Part shown: positions 36,160-44,318 of the stretch, piece after piece | Layout: each line of letters begins with the position of its first letter | How positions within the stretch are numbered: position 1 is the first letter of the stretch | Assembly: GCF_038957035.1 (NCBI RefSeq) | Contig: NZ_CP152412.1 | Span: 6,258,501-6,322,500, forward strand | Reading direction: 5' to 3' | Origin: Bradyrhizobium sp. B097 | GTDB lineage: Bacteria > Pseudomonadota > Alphaproteobacteria > Rhizobiales > Xanthobacteraceae | Length of the DNA: 64,000 nt | Notes under the pieces: generated by a model | The model's database searches: none | What the model was told of the DNA's origin: nothing | The model's input: only the letters and a program-made list of their open reading frames with translations | Made by a program: the position numbers and the translations under genes

Positions 36160-36189
36160 GCCTGTTTCCTCCAGATCTTGTCCGCTTCA

Positions 36190-36304
36190 CCTCTCCCGCT
36201 TGCGGGGGAGGTCGCCACGCGCAGCGTGGCGGGTGGGGGCTCTCTCAACGATGCGACTCGTGGAGAGAGCCCCCACCCCAGCCCTCCCCCGCAAGCGGGA
36301 GAGG
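36190..36304. repeat. Large palindromic intergenic repeat, 'CTCTCCCGC' family (copy 2)
   Basis: Outer arms 36190-36211 and 36283-36304 match the copy at 3011-3131, as do the inner GGGTGGGGGCTCTCTC and GAGAGAGCCCCCACCC arms. The central loops differ. It lies upstream of the RidA/CnbZ-like gene and downstream of the RND gene. Confidence 0.85.
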
Positions 36305-36420
36305 GAGCGCAGCGCCGTCGCGGTTAGCGCTGCCGGTCAACAAGGCTATCACGAGACAAAGAAAAGGCGGCAGTGGCTTTCGCCAGTGCCGCCTTTCCTG
36401 CGAGCATGAGCTTGGAGGGC

Positions 36421-39400
36421 TCAGGTCGGTTTGAGTGCGCCGCCGCGGCCTTCGAGTTCGTAGTCGGCGATCTGCTTGGCTCGCTCGGACCGGGCGGCGG
36501 CCTGGTGGTCGGTCGCGATCACCGTGTAGACCATCGGCAGCACGAACAGCGTGAACAGCGTGCCGATCGTCATGCCGGTGACGACGACAAGCCCGATCGA
36601 GAAGCGGCTGGCGGCGCCGGCGCCCGAGGCGGTGAGCAGCGGCAGCAGGCCGGTGACCATGGCCGCCGTCGTCATCAGGATCGGACGCAGACGAATCCGG
36701 GCCGCCATCTCGATCGCCGAGCGGCGGTCCAGTCCCTCGTTGAGCTGCAGCTCGTTGGCGAACTCCACCATCAGGATGCCGTGCTTGGTGATCAGTCCGA
36801 CCAGCGTCAGCAGGCCCACCTGGGTGTAGATGTTCATGGTGGCGACGCCGAAGAACAGCGGGATCAAGGCGCCGACGATCGCCATCGGCACGGAGATCAT
36901 GATCACGAACGGATCGCGCAGGCTCTCGAACTGCGCCGCCAGCACCAGGAAGATGATGATGATGGCGAACGCGAAGGTGACCAGCAGCTGGTTGCCTTCG
37001 TGGACGTACTGCCGGGAGTCGGCCAGGAAGTCGTAGCTGAAGCCGGACGGCAGCTTCTTGGCTTCACCCTGCAGGAACTCGACCGCCTGCCCCATCGAAA
37101 CGCCGGGCATCGGCACGGCCTGGAAGGTCGACGAGTTGAGCTGGTTGTAGTGGGTCAGCGCGTTCGGATCGACGCCGGTCTCGACCGTCACCACGGTCGA
37201 CAGCCGCACCAGCTGCCCGGTCGCGGTCGGGACGTAGTAGTTGTCGAACGATTCCGGCGCGAGCCGGCTAGCGCGCGGCACCTGCGGGATCACCTGATAG
37301 GAACGTCCCTCGAGGTTGAAGCGGTTGACGTAATTGCCGCCGAGCAGCGTCGCCAGCGCGCCGCCGATCGACTGCATGGTGATGCCGAGGTCGCTCGCCT
37401 TGGAGCGATCGACCTTCACCCGGACCACCGGCTGGTTGAAGTCGAGGTCGCTGTCGGTGACGATGAACAGGCCGCTCTTGCGCGCGGCATCCTTCAGCTT
37501 GTTCATCTGGTCGAACACCTGCTGGAATCCGGCCGTCGATGAGATCACCATCTGGACCGGCAGACCGCCGGGTCCGCCGGGCAGCGGCGGCAGGCTGAAC
37601 GCGAACGCGCTGACGCCCTCGATCTTCGACAGCTCGGCCTGCACCAGCGGCTGCAGCGCCTGCGCGCTGCGCTTGCGCTCATCCCACGGCTTGAGCAGCA
37701 TGCCGGCGAAGCCGCCCTGCGGACCGGTGATGCCGTTCAGGATGAACCGCAGGTCGGTCTCGGGGAACTTCTGGAACTCCTTGTCCATCTTGTCGCCGTA
37801 GAAATCGATGTAGTCGATGTTGGCGTATTTCGGCGCCTTGGTCACCGCGAACACGATGCCCTGGTCCTCCTGCGGCGCCAGCTCCTTCTGGATGTGCATA
37901 TAGAGGAAGCCGACCAGGCCCAGGATGGTCACGGCGAACAGCGCCGTGATCGGGCGGTAGTCGAGCGAACGGTCGAGCTGGCGGCCATAGGCGCGCGTCA
38001 ACGCGCCGAACACGCGATTGACCAGCCTGGCGAAACGCCCCTCTTCCGCGCTCTTGAGGAACACCGAGCACATCATCGGCGACAGCGTCAGCGCGATCAC
38101 GCCCGACACGATCACTGAACCTGCCAGCGTGAAGGCGAATTCGCGGAACAGCGTGCCGGTGACGCCGCCGAGGAAGCCGATCGGCGCGTACACCGCCGCG
38201 AGCGTGATCGTCATCGAGACGACCGGGCCCACGATCTCGCGCGCACCTTTCAGCGATGCCTGCACCGGTGGCAGGCCCTCCTCGAGATGTCGATGGATGT
38301 TCTCCACCACCACGATGGCGTCGTCGACCACGAGGCCGATCGCCAGCACCATCGCCAGCAGTGTCAGCAGGTTGAAGCTGAAGCCTGCGGCCAGCATCAG
38401 GATGCAGACGCCGATCAGCGACAGCGGAATGGTGACGACGGGGATGATCACCGAGCGGAGCGACGCCAGGAACAGGAAGATGACGACGACGACGATCAGG
38501 ACCGCTTCGGTCAGCGTCTTCTCGACCTCGTCGATCGACGATTGGATGAACTTGGTGGAGTCGTAGGCCACCTTCATCTTCATCGACGGCGGCAGGTTGC
38601 GCTCGAGGTCGGGGAACAGCGCGCGGACGCCCTTCACCAGCGTCAGCGGGTTGCCTTGCGGCGTCGCCTTGATGCCGATGAAGATCGCATGCTCGCCGTT
38701 GAAGGCGACGCTGGCGTCGGTCGACTGCGCCGCGAGCTCCACCGTCGCGATGTCCTCGATGCGCACGAAGCCGCCGTCCTTCGCCTTCACGATCATCCGC
38801 TTGAACTGATCGATATTCTGAAGGTCGGTATTGGCCGAGACGTTCGAGACGATGAAGAAGCCCTTGGTCTGGCCGGCGGCCGCCTGGAAGTTGTTGGCCG
38901 CGATCGCAGCCGCAACGTCGTTGGGCGACACGCCGCGTCCGGCCATCCGGTTCGGATCGAGCCAGACACGCATCGCAAAGGTCTGGCCGCCCAGGATGTC
39001 GGCCGAAGCGACGCCGTCGACCGTCGAGAGCACCGGCTGCACGACGCGGGTCAGATAGTCCGAGATCGCCGATCCGGTCAGCTCTTCGCTGGAGAAGCCG
39101 AGATACATCACGGCGATGGTGTCGCCGGTCGCCTTGCTCACGACCGGATCGAAGGCTTCCTTCGGGATCAGATATTTGACCGAATTGACCTTGGCGAGCA
39201 CTTCGGTCAGTGCCTGGTTCGGATCGTGATTGAGCTTGACGTAGACCTGGATCGTCGAGGTGCCGAGCACCGAGTTCGACGTCATGTAGTCGACGCCTTC
39301 GGCCGAAGCGACGGCCTGCTCGATCGGCGTGGTGATGAAGCCGTTGATCAGCTCGGGCGACGCGCCGGGATATGACGTCGTGATCGTCACGACGGTGTTC

Positions 39401-39522
39401 GACAGGTTCGGATATTGCCGGATCGGCAGCACCATCGCCGCGCGCAAGCCGATCAAGAGGATCAGCAGGCTGACAACGACCGACAGCACCGGGCGCTTGA
39501 TGAAAATATCAGTGAAGGCCAT
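36421..39522 (-). CDS. RND multidrug efflux pump inner-membrane transporter (HAE-1, AcrB/MexF type)
   Basis: This 1033-residue proton antiporter exports drugs and small organics through a tripartite complex. It opens FTDIFIKRPVLSVVVSLLILLIG, with two large periplasmic loops and 12 expected membrane helices. TM4 carries the proton-relay aspartates in LAIGLVVDDAIVVVENIHR. Length fits the family (1030-1050). It follows the membrane fusion protein gene in the same orientation after a 168-base gap holding two hairpins; no outer-membrane channel gene is present here. The ATG at 39522 is chosen over a TTG 6 bases earlier. Confidence 0.94.
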   Translation of the reverse strand: MAFTDIFIKRPVLSVVVSLLILLIGLRAAMVLPIRQYPNLSNTVVTITTSYPGASPELINGFITTPIEQAVASAEGVDYMTSNSVLGTSTIQVYVKLNHDPNQALTEVLAKVNSVKYLIPKEAFDPVVSKATGDTIAVMYLGFSSEELTGSAISDYLTRVVQPVLSTVDGVASADILGGQTFAMRVWLDPNRMAGRGVSPNDVAAAIAANNFQAAAGQTKGFFIVSNVSANTDLQNIDQFKRMIVKAKDGGFVRIEDIATVELAAQSTDASVAFNGEHAIFIGIKATPQGNPLTLVKGVRALFPDLERNLPPSMKMKVAYDSTKFIQSSIDEVEKTLTEAVLIVVVVIFLFLASLRSVIIPVVTIPLSLIGVCILMLAAGFSFNLLTLLAMVLAIGLVVDDAIVVVENIHRHLEEGLPPVQASLKGAREIVGPVVSMTITLAAVYAPIGFLGGVTGTLFREFAFTLAGSVIVSGVIALTLSPMMCSVFLKSAEEGRFARLVNRVFGALTRAYGRQLDRSLDYRPITALFAVTILGLVGFLYMHIQKELAPQEDQGIVFAVTKAPKYANIDYIDFYGDKMDKEFQKFPETDLRFILNGITGPQGGFAGMLLKPWDERKRSAQALQPLVQAELSKIEGVSAFAFSLPPLPGGPGGLPVQMVISSTAGFQQVFDQMNKLKDAARKSGLFIVTDSDLDFNQPVVRVKVDRSKASDLGITMQSIGGALATLLGGNYVNRFNLEGRSYQVIPQVPRASRLAPESFDNYYVPTATGQLVRLSTVVTVETGVDPNALTHYNQLNSSTFQAVPMPGVSMGQAVEFLQGEAKKLPSGFSYDFLADSRQYVHEGNQLLVTFAFAIIIIFLVLAAQFESLRDPFVIMISVPMAIVGALIPLFFGVATMNIYTQVGLLTLVGLITKHGILMVEFANELQLNEGLDRRSAIEMAARIRLRPILMTTAAMVTGLLPLLTASGAGAASRFSIGLVVVTGMTIGTLFTLFVLPMVYTVIATDHQAAARSERAKQIADYELEGRGGALKPT

Positions 39523-39566
39523 CGCCAACTCGATTCGTGTTGTCTGCCGGTTGCGGCAACATGTGG

Positions 39567-39588
39567 CGGAGGGCCAACCGGCCCTCCG
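39567..39588. promoter_or_regulatory. Intercistronic hairpin 1 between adaptor and RND genes
   Basis: CGGAGGGCC (39567-39575) pairs with GGCCCTCCG (39580-39588) around AACC. On the plus strand it is followed by GGTTTT, but no plus-strand gene ends here. On the minus strand it lies within the operon just before the pump gene. Confidence 0.6.
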
Positions 39589-39605
39589 GGTTTTATGATC
39601 GGGAA

Positions 39606-39636
39606 TAGAGCTTCGGCTTGGAGTGCCGAAGCTCTA
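39606..39636 (-). terminator. Intercistronic hairpin 2, possible attenuator between adaptor and RND genes
   Basis: TAGAGCTTCGGC (39606-39617) pairs perfectly with GCCGAAGCTCTA (39625-39636) over a 7-base loop. On the operon strand it follows the dispersed element at 39647-39696. No U tract follows, so partial termination or RNA stabilisation is more likely than full stop. Confidence 0.6.
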
Positions 39637-39646
39637 ACTTCTTATC

Positions 39647-39696
39647 TTGACGCGTTTTCTTCACGCGAACCGGTGTCCACTTCGCTCGAAAACGCT
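39647..39696 (-). repeat. 52-bp dispersed palindromic element after a stop codon (copy 2)
   Basis: This is a near-identical reverse-strand copy of 2249-2300, abutting the stop codon of the membrane fusion protein gene. As in copy 1, a strong GC-rich hairpin follows about 10 bases later on the same strand, so element plus hairpin seems to be a reused 3'-end module. Confidence 0.75.
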
Positions 39697-40890
39697 TTAG
39701 TAGCGCGGCGGCTCGGCCGGAACCGGCGGCTGCGGATCGTTCGAGATCGCAACAGCCATGCCCGATTGCAGCTTGATCTGGCCGACGGCCACGACCCTGT
39801 CCCCGGCCTTCAGGCCCTTGAGGATTTGGACGCGGCCTTCGACACGGTTGCCCGTCTTCACGAAGGTGCGGTCCGCGGTCAGGCTGGTCTTGCCGTCCTC
39901 ACCCTTCTTCTCGGTGATCAGGAACACCGAGTCGCCGTACAGCGTGTAGTCGACGGCGGTTTCGGGAATGGTCACGACTGGCGGCTTCTCGGGCAACACG
40001 ATCGTGGTGGTCGCGAACATGCCGGGCTTGAGGATGCTTTCCGGATTCTGGATCGTCGCCTGCACCCGGATGTTGCGGGTCTCGGTCGCGATCTGCGGCT
40101 CGATGGTGGTGATCTTGCCCTCGAAGGTGCGGCCCGGATAGGCGTCGACCGCGACCCGCACGGCCTGGCCGACCTTGATCTGCGAGCTCTGCTTCTCGGT
40201 CACGGTCAGGTTAGCGTACAGCACCGACAAATCCGTCAGCGACACGATCTGCGTGCCGGCCGTCAGATACTGGCCGACTTCGACCTGGCGAACGCCGAGA
40301 TCGCCTTCGAACGGCGCGCGCACCAGCTTCTGCGAGATCAGCGCTTCGGTCTTGGCGATGCCCGCCTTGGCCTGGTCGTAGGTCGCCTGCGCCGTATCGA
40401 CGGTCGACTGCGGCCCGAACTGGCGCGACGCAAGCTGCTTGGCGCGGTCGAGTTGCTGCTCGCCCACGGTCGCCTGCGCCTTGAAGCTGGCGAGGTCGCC
40501 CTGCTCCGGTGCGTCGAACAACTGCACCAGCGGCGTGCCCGCCTTCACATGGCTGCCGGCGGTGAACTGGATCTCGGTGATGCGGCCCGGCACGTCGGTC
40601 GTGACATTGACCTGGTGCACGGCGACGAGATCGCCGACGGCGGTCAGTAGATTCGGAATCACCTCGGTCTTCGCCTCGGCGATCGAGACGTTCGACGGCG
40701 GCGGCTTATTGTTGGCGAAGAACTGCGCGATCATGTGGCTGCGGAAGGCGTTGAAGCCGACCAGCGCGCCGACCAGCAGGGCCAGCAACAGGCCTACGAT
40801 GATGAACCAACGCACCAGGCGGACGGGGCGCTTGGCTTGCTTTTCCTTGAGCGGTTGCCCCGAGATGTGGCTTTCGGTCTGGATATTCAT
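39697..40890 (-). CDS. RND efflux membrane fusion (periplasmic adaptor) protein
   Basis: This 397-residue adaptor has a short cytoplasmic N-terminus, one membrane anchor (WFIIVGLLLALLVGALVGF) and a lipoyl/barrel-sandwich half-motif (VPGRITEIQFTAGSHVKAGTPLVQL). An alpha-helical hairpin (about 120-190) and beta-barrel/MP domains (RVAVDAYPGRTFEGKITTI) follow. It links the RND pump to an outer-membrane channel. The ATG at 40890 lies one base after the TetR stop (TGA-C-ATG), so it is translationally coupled to its regulator. Confidence 0.92.
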   Translation of the reverse strand: MNIQTESHISGQPLKEKQAKRPVRLVRWFIIVGLLLALLVGALVGFNAFRSHMIAQFFANNKPPPSNVSIAEAKTEVIPNLLTAVGDLVAVHQVNVTTDVPGRITEIQFTAGSHVKAGTPLVQLFDAPEQGDLASFKAQATVGEQQLDRAKQLASRQFGPQSTVDTAQATYDQAKAGIAKTEALISQKLVRAPFEGDLGVRQVEVGQYLTAGTQIVSLTDLSVLYANLTVTEKQSSQIKVGQAVRVAVDAYPGRTFEGKITTIEPQIATETRNIRVQATIQNPESILKPGMFATTTIVLPEKPPVVTIPETAVDYTLYGDSVFLITEKKGEDGKTSLTADRTFVKTGNRVEGRVQILKGLKAGDRVVAVGQIKLQSGMAVAISNDPQPPVPAEPPRY

Positions 40891-40891
40891 G

Positions 40892-41593
40892 TCATGCACT
40901 TTCTGCAGTTACCGACGGTCCTGCGCTCGGCGACGGCTGGCGGCCCAAATGAGTTGAAATTGCGGCTTCGGTAAGTCCGATGCCGCGAAGAATGAACTGG
41001 CAAAGCTGCCGTTCGGCCGCGGCGGCATCCCCATAGGGGAGACAAGGTGTCGCAGGGAGCTGCGTCAGCGCGCCCATAAGCACGGTATGGTGCGCAAACC
41101 AGAACAGGTTGAGCGGCTCGTCGCCGATCCGCGTCGCTTCGCCAGCGGCGATCGCGCTCTCGAGCGAGGCGGCGAAAGTCGGACCGATCAGCTTGCCGAC
41201 CTTGTCGTAGAGCAGGCGCGCAAACTCGCCGTCGTCGAGATGGCTCGTCACCATCAGCCGCATCCGCTGCGCCTCTTCCTGGTCCGGCGCGTCGCGCAGT
41301 TGCATGAAGTGGCCGACCATGCCCTGCACCAGTTCGATCAGCGTCGCGGTGGAGGGCTCCTGGCCGAGCAGATGCGCGAGATCGGGATCCGCCTCGCACT
41401 CTTCGGCAAGGATTTCGGCGTAGAGCGCCGCCTTCGACGGGAAGTGCTTGAACAGCAGCCCTTCCGAAATGGCAGCCGCGGCCGCCACGCTCTTTGTCGT
41501 GGTGCCGGCAAAGCCGTTGCGGGCGAAACACCGCTTTGCGGCGCTCAGGATCAACTGACGCCGCAAGTCACTCGTCATGCGTAAGGTAGACAT
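40892..41593 (-). CDS. TetR-family repressor of the RND efflux operon
   Basis: This 233-residue regulator has the N-terminal TetR helix-turn-helix: ILSAAKRCFARNGFAGTTTKSVAAAAAISEGLLFKHFPSKAALYAEIL. The C-terminal half is the variable ligand-binding domain. It is first in the tetR-adaptor-pump operon, and a perfect palindrome overlaps its promoter, so autorepression released by a pump substrate is likely. The predicted transcription start falls only a few bases before ATG 41593, so the message may be leaderless or translation may begin at Met6. Confidence 0.9.
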   Translation of the reverse strand: MSTLRMTSDLRRQLILSAAKRCFARNGFAGTTTKSVAAAAAISEGLLFKHFPSKAALYAEILAEECEADPDLAHLLGQEPSTATLIELVQGMVGHFMQLRDAPDQEEAQRMRLMVTSHLDDGEFARLLYDKVGKLIGPTFAASLESAIAAGEATRIGDEPLNLFWFAHHTVLMGALTQLPATPCLPYGDAAAAERQLCQFILRGIGLTEAAISTHLGRQPSPSAGPSVTAESA

Positions 41594-41600
41594 TTGGGTC

Positions 41601-41631
41601 GTGAGTAATCACTCACTTTACCAAAAGTCAA
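41601..41631 (-). promoter_or_regulatory. Promoter and palindromic TetR operator of the RND operon
   Basis: GTGAGTAATCACTCAC (41601-41616) is a 16-base sequence with 6-bp perfect arms around AATC. On the minus strand, TTGACT (41626-41631) and TTACTC (41603-41608) are separated by 17 bases, the ideal -35/-10 spacing. The palindrome covers the -10, so a bound repressor would block RNA polymerase. Confidence 0.75.
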
Positions 41632-41657
41632 GGTTCTATTGCACCGCGAAAGTCACT

Positions 41658-42248
41658 TTATGTCGGAGTGTGTCCGATCGACCCTCTGATGCGGTTGACG
41701 ATGTAGGTGCCGTCGCGGCTCGACAGCACGCGTTCCAGATTGGCCCCGTCGATCTTCGCACTGGCGAACCGCGGCCCCGCCGTAACATGTTGCAAAGACG
41801 AAGCAAAAGCCTCGACCTCAGCCATCGTGCTGATCGCCCGGCTATCCCCGATTCCGCAGGCTTTGGCAACACCCACGAGGTCGGCGGGGCCGCCGGTATG
41901 GCTGGCCTGGCCGCCGGTCTCGCCATAGGCCTCGTTGTCGAGCACGACGATCGAGAGGTTTTTCGGCTGCTGCAGCGCGACGGTCGCGAGGCTGCCGATC
42001 CCCATCAGCATCTCGCCGTCACCGGTGATTACGACGACCGGCAGCGTCGGCTGGGCCAGCGCGAGGCCGAGCCCGATCATCACCGCGCCGCCCATGCCGC
42101 CCCAGAGATAGAAGTTGCGGTCGTGGTCGCCGGCCGCGGCGATGTCATAGGTCGAGGCGCCGAGGCCGCCGACCGCGAAGGCGCCCTTACGATCCCTGAG
42201 CAGTTCGGAAACCACGGCGCGGCGGTCGAGGAGATTGGCTTTGCTCAT
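41658..42248 (-). CDS. ThDP-dependent decarboxylase beta subunit (ComE/sulfopyruvate or phosphonopyruvate decarboxylase-like)
   Basis: This 196-residue subunit holds the pyrophosphate-binding half of a split thiamin-diphosphate enzyme. The GDG...N motif is GDGEMLMGIGSLATVALQ...LDNEAYGETGG. WGGMGGAVMIGLGLALA precedes it. With the alpha subunit it would decarboxylate a 2-oxo acid. Sulfopyruvate, phosphonopyruvate and related acids are the known substrates of this group. Coenzyme M synthesis is not expected here, and no other sulfonate or phosphonate gene is adjacent, so substrate is open. The ATG overlaps the alpha stop by 4 bases. Confidence 0.8.
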   Translation of the reverse strand: MSKANLLDRRAVVSELLRDRKGAFAVGGLGASTYDIAAAGDHDRNFYLWGGMGGAVMIGLGLALAQPTLPVVVITGDGEMLMGIGSLATVALQQPKNLSIVVLDNEAYGETGGQASHTGGPADLVGVAKACGIGDSRAISTMAEVEAFASSLQHVTAGPRFASAKIDGANLERVLSSRDGTYIVNRIRGSIGHTPT

Positions 42249-42778
42249 TTGGTGAAGACCTTTGCCCCGATCAGGCGCTGCGACAGCAGCACGGCTGTTG
42301 GCGTGCAGGCATTGTAGGCTTGCGCCGCGCCGGCTTCGACGACTTCGCGCACCTCGTCCGGACGCGAGGCGCGCAGCACCTTGATCCCCGCCAATTCGAG
42401 AATCCCTTGCGTGTTCGAGCCCATCGGCACCTGCCAGGGATTGAACTCACCCCATTCGCCGCGCATCGTCACCAGCGTGAGGAACGGCAAGCGGAAGATC
42501 TGCACCAGCGACAGCATGTTGATGCAGTTGCCGACCCCGCTCGACTGCATCAGCAGCACGCCGCGCTGGCCGCCGGCCCAGGCGCCTGCGAGCAGCGCCA
42601 CGCCTTCCTCCTCGGTGGTCAGCGCAATGCCGCGCATCGAGGACGATCCCAGCACGCGCTCGATCAGCTCTGAATGCCCGGCGTCGGGCACGTAGGGCAC
42701 CTGACGTACCTCGAAGCGCTGCAAGATCGAAAAGATCTCCTCGGGCCAGGAGGCCACGGTGTCGGCTCGGGCATGCAT
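42245..42778 (-). CDS. ThDP-dependent decarboxylase alpha subunit (ComD-like)
   Basis: This 177-residue subunit is the pyrimidine-binding half. It contains PYVPDAGHSELIERVL, the activating glutamate region TTEEEGVALLAGAWAGG (about 54-70), QSSGVGNCINMLSL and FLTLVTMRGEWGEFNPWQVPMG. This last pattern is typical of the sulfopyruvate/phosphonopyruvate decarboxylase alpha chain. The start at 42778 is chosen because family similarity begins there; longer in-frame upstream sequence enters the divergent P450 promoter region. Confidence 0.78.
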   Translation of the reverse strand: MHARADTVASWPEEIFSILQRFEVRQVPYVPDAGHSELIERVLGSSSMRGIALTTEEEGVALLAGAWAGGQRGVLLMQSSGVGNCINMLSLVQIFRLPFLTLVTMRGEWGEFNPWQVPMGSNTQGILELAGIKVLRASRPDEVREVVEAGAAQAYNACTPTAVLLSQRLIGAKVFTK

Positions 42779-42979
42779 CGGCGTTTCCGGTCTTGATTGT
42801 TTGGCCGCGACTGTAGAGGGGCGCGCGCGCTTCATCAAAGCGCAAAACCGCATATGGCTCTGCGATTTGCTCGCATCGCGCGGCGCACGCCGCGCCATTC
42901 CCGGCACGCAAATTCTGTTGCGCGGCCACCGCCCGCGGCTTACGATAGTTGCAAATGAAACCAATTGGGCTGGATCGCC

Positions 42980-44203
42980 ATGAACGGGCACGCGCGAGAG
43001 CTGGCTGACGGCTTCGACCTGGAAAAGCTGACGGCTGATTTCTACGCGAACCCCTACCCGACCTATCGCGCGCTGCGCGAGCACGCACCGGTCAAGCGGC
43101 TGCCGAACGGCTGCTATTTTCTCACCCGCTACGACGACCTCATCGCCGCCTACAAGAACACCAAGACGTTCTCCTCCGACAAGAAGAAGGAGTTCTTGCC
43201 GAAATACGGCAACTCGCTGCTCTACGAGCATCACACGACCAGCCTCGTCTTCAACGACCCGCCGGCACACACCCGCGTGCGGCGATTGATCATGGGCGCC
43301 TTGTCGCCGCGGGCGATCGCCGGCATGGAGCCGGACCTGATCGCGCTGGTCGACAGCCTGCTCGACCGGATCGCCACGAAAGACCGCTTCGAGCTGATCG
43401 GCGACTTCGCCTCCGCAATCCCGGTCGAGGTGATCGGCAATTTGCTCGACGTGCCGCACGACGAGCGCGAGCCGCTGCGCGACTGGTCGCTGGCGATCCT
43501 GGGCGCGCTAGAGCCCGTGATCGCAAAGGACGCATTCGACCGCGGCAACGATGCGGTGAAGGATTTCCTCGTCTATCTCGAAACCCTGGTCGAAAGGCGC
43601 CGCGCCAAACCAGGCAATCCCGAGCGCGATGTGCTGACCCGGTTGATCCAGGGTGAGGACAATGGCGAGCGGCTGACCGCGAAGGAATTACTGCACAACT
43701 GCATCTTCCTGCTCAACGCCGGCCACGAGACCACGACCAACCTGATCGGCAACGGGCTGGTGACGCTCACCCAATATCCCGAAGAAAAGGAGCGCCTGAT
43801 CGCGCAGCCCGAGCTGATCAAGACCGCGGTCGAGGAGATGCTGCGCTACGAGAGCTCGAACCAGCTCGGCAACCGGATGATCGTGGAGGAGACCGAGCTC
43901 GGCGGCATCAAAATGCCGCCTGGCACGCTGGTCACTTTGTGCATCGGCGCCGCCAACCGCGACCCCGCGCAGTTCCCCAACCCTGAAGGCTTCGACGTCG
44001 CACGCACGCCGAACCGCCACCTTGCCTTCGGGACCGGCGCGCATCAATGCGCCGGCATGGCGCTGGCGCGCCTCGAAGGCGCCATCGCGATCTCGCGCTT
44101 CCTGGCGCGCTTCCCGAACTACGCACTCGACGGCGCGCCGGTGCGCGGCGGCCGGGTGCGCTTCCGCGGCTTCCTCAGCGTGCCATGCCGGCGCGGCGCG
44201 TGA
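42980..44203 (+). CDS. Cytochrome P450 (soluble class I type)
   Basis: This 407-residue monooxygenase has I-helix AGHETTT (247-253), ExxR at 286-289 and heme loop FGTGAHQCAG (350-359) with axial Cys357. No reductase domain is attached, so a ferredoxin and ferredoxin reductase are needed; a palustrisredoxin-reductase-like gene lies at 61558-62775, but no ferredoxin gene is in the window. The substrate is unknown. It is divergent from the ThDP decarboxylase pair across 201 bases. The ATG at 42980 is preferred over a TTG 15 bases earlier. Confidence 0.92.
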   Translation: MNGHARELADGFDLEKLTADFYANPYPTYRALREHAPVKRLPNGCYFLTRYDDLIAAYKNTKTFSSDKKKEFLPKYGNSLLYEHHTTSLVFNDPPAHTRVRRLIMGALSPRAIAGMEPDLIALVDSLLDRIATKDRFELIGDFASAIPVEVIGNLLDVPHDEREPLRDWSLAILGALEPVIAKDAFDRGNDAVKDFLVYLETLVERRRAKPGNPERDVLTRLIQGEDNGERLTAKELLHNCIFLLNAGHETTTNLIGNGLVTLTQYPEEKERLIAQPELIKTAVEEMLRYESSNQLGNRMIVEETELGGIKMPPGTLVTLCIGAANRDPAQFPNPEGFDVARTPNRHLAFGTGAHQCAGMALARLEGAIAISRFLARFPNYALDGAPVRGGRVRFRGFLSVPCRRGA

Positions 44204-44318
44204 ATTGTCCCCTGCGAATTTGGTTGGCAAGTCCACTTCCCTGTGGAGGAACTGATACCCAAATCAACTGCAGGCACGGATTGATGTAATCTCTCGTGCG
44301 CTGCAGCGGGAGTGACGC

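Noticed and set aside
39567..39595. Plus-strand intrinsic terminator (hairpin then GGTTTT)
   Set aside because: No plus-strand gene ends nearby; the hairpin lies inside a minus-strand operon, so it is listed as an intercistronic structure instead.
40821..40899. Earlier GTG start for the membrane fusion protein gene
   Set aside because: ATG 40890 follows the TetR stop by one base; the GTG at 40899 would overlap the TetR end without a ribosome-binding site advantage.
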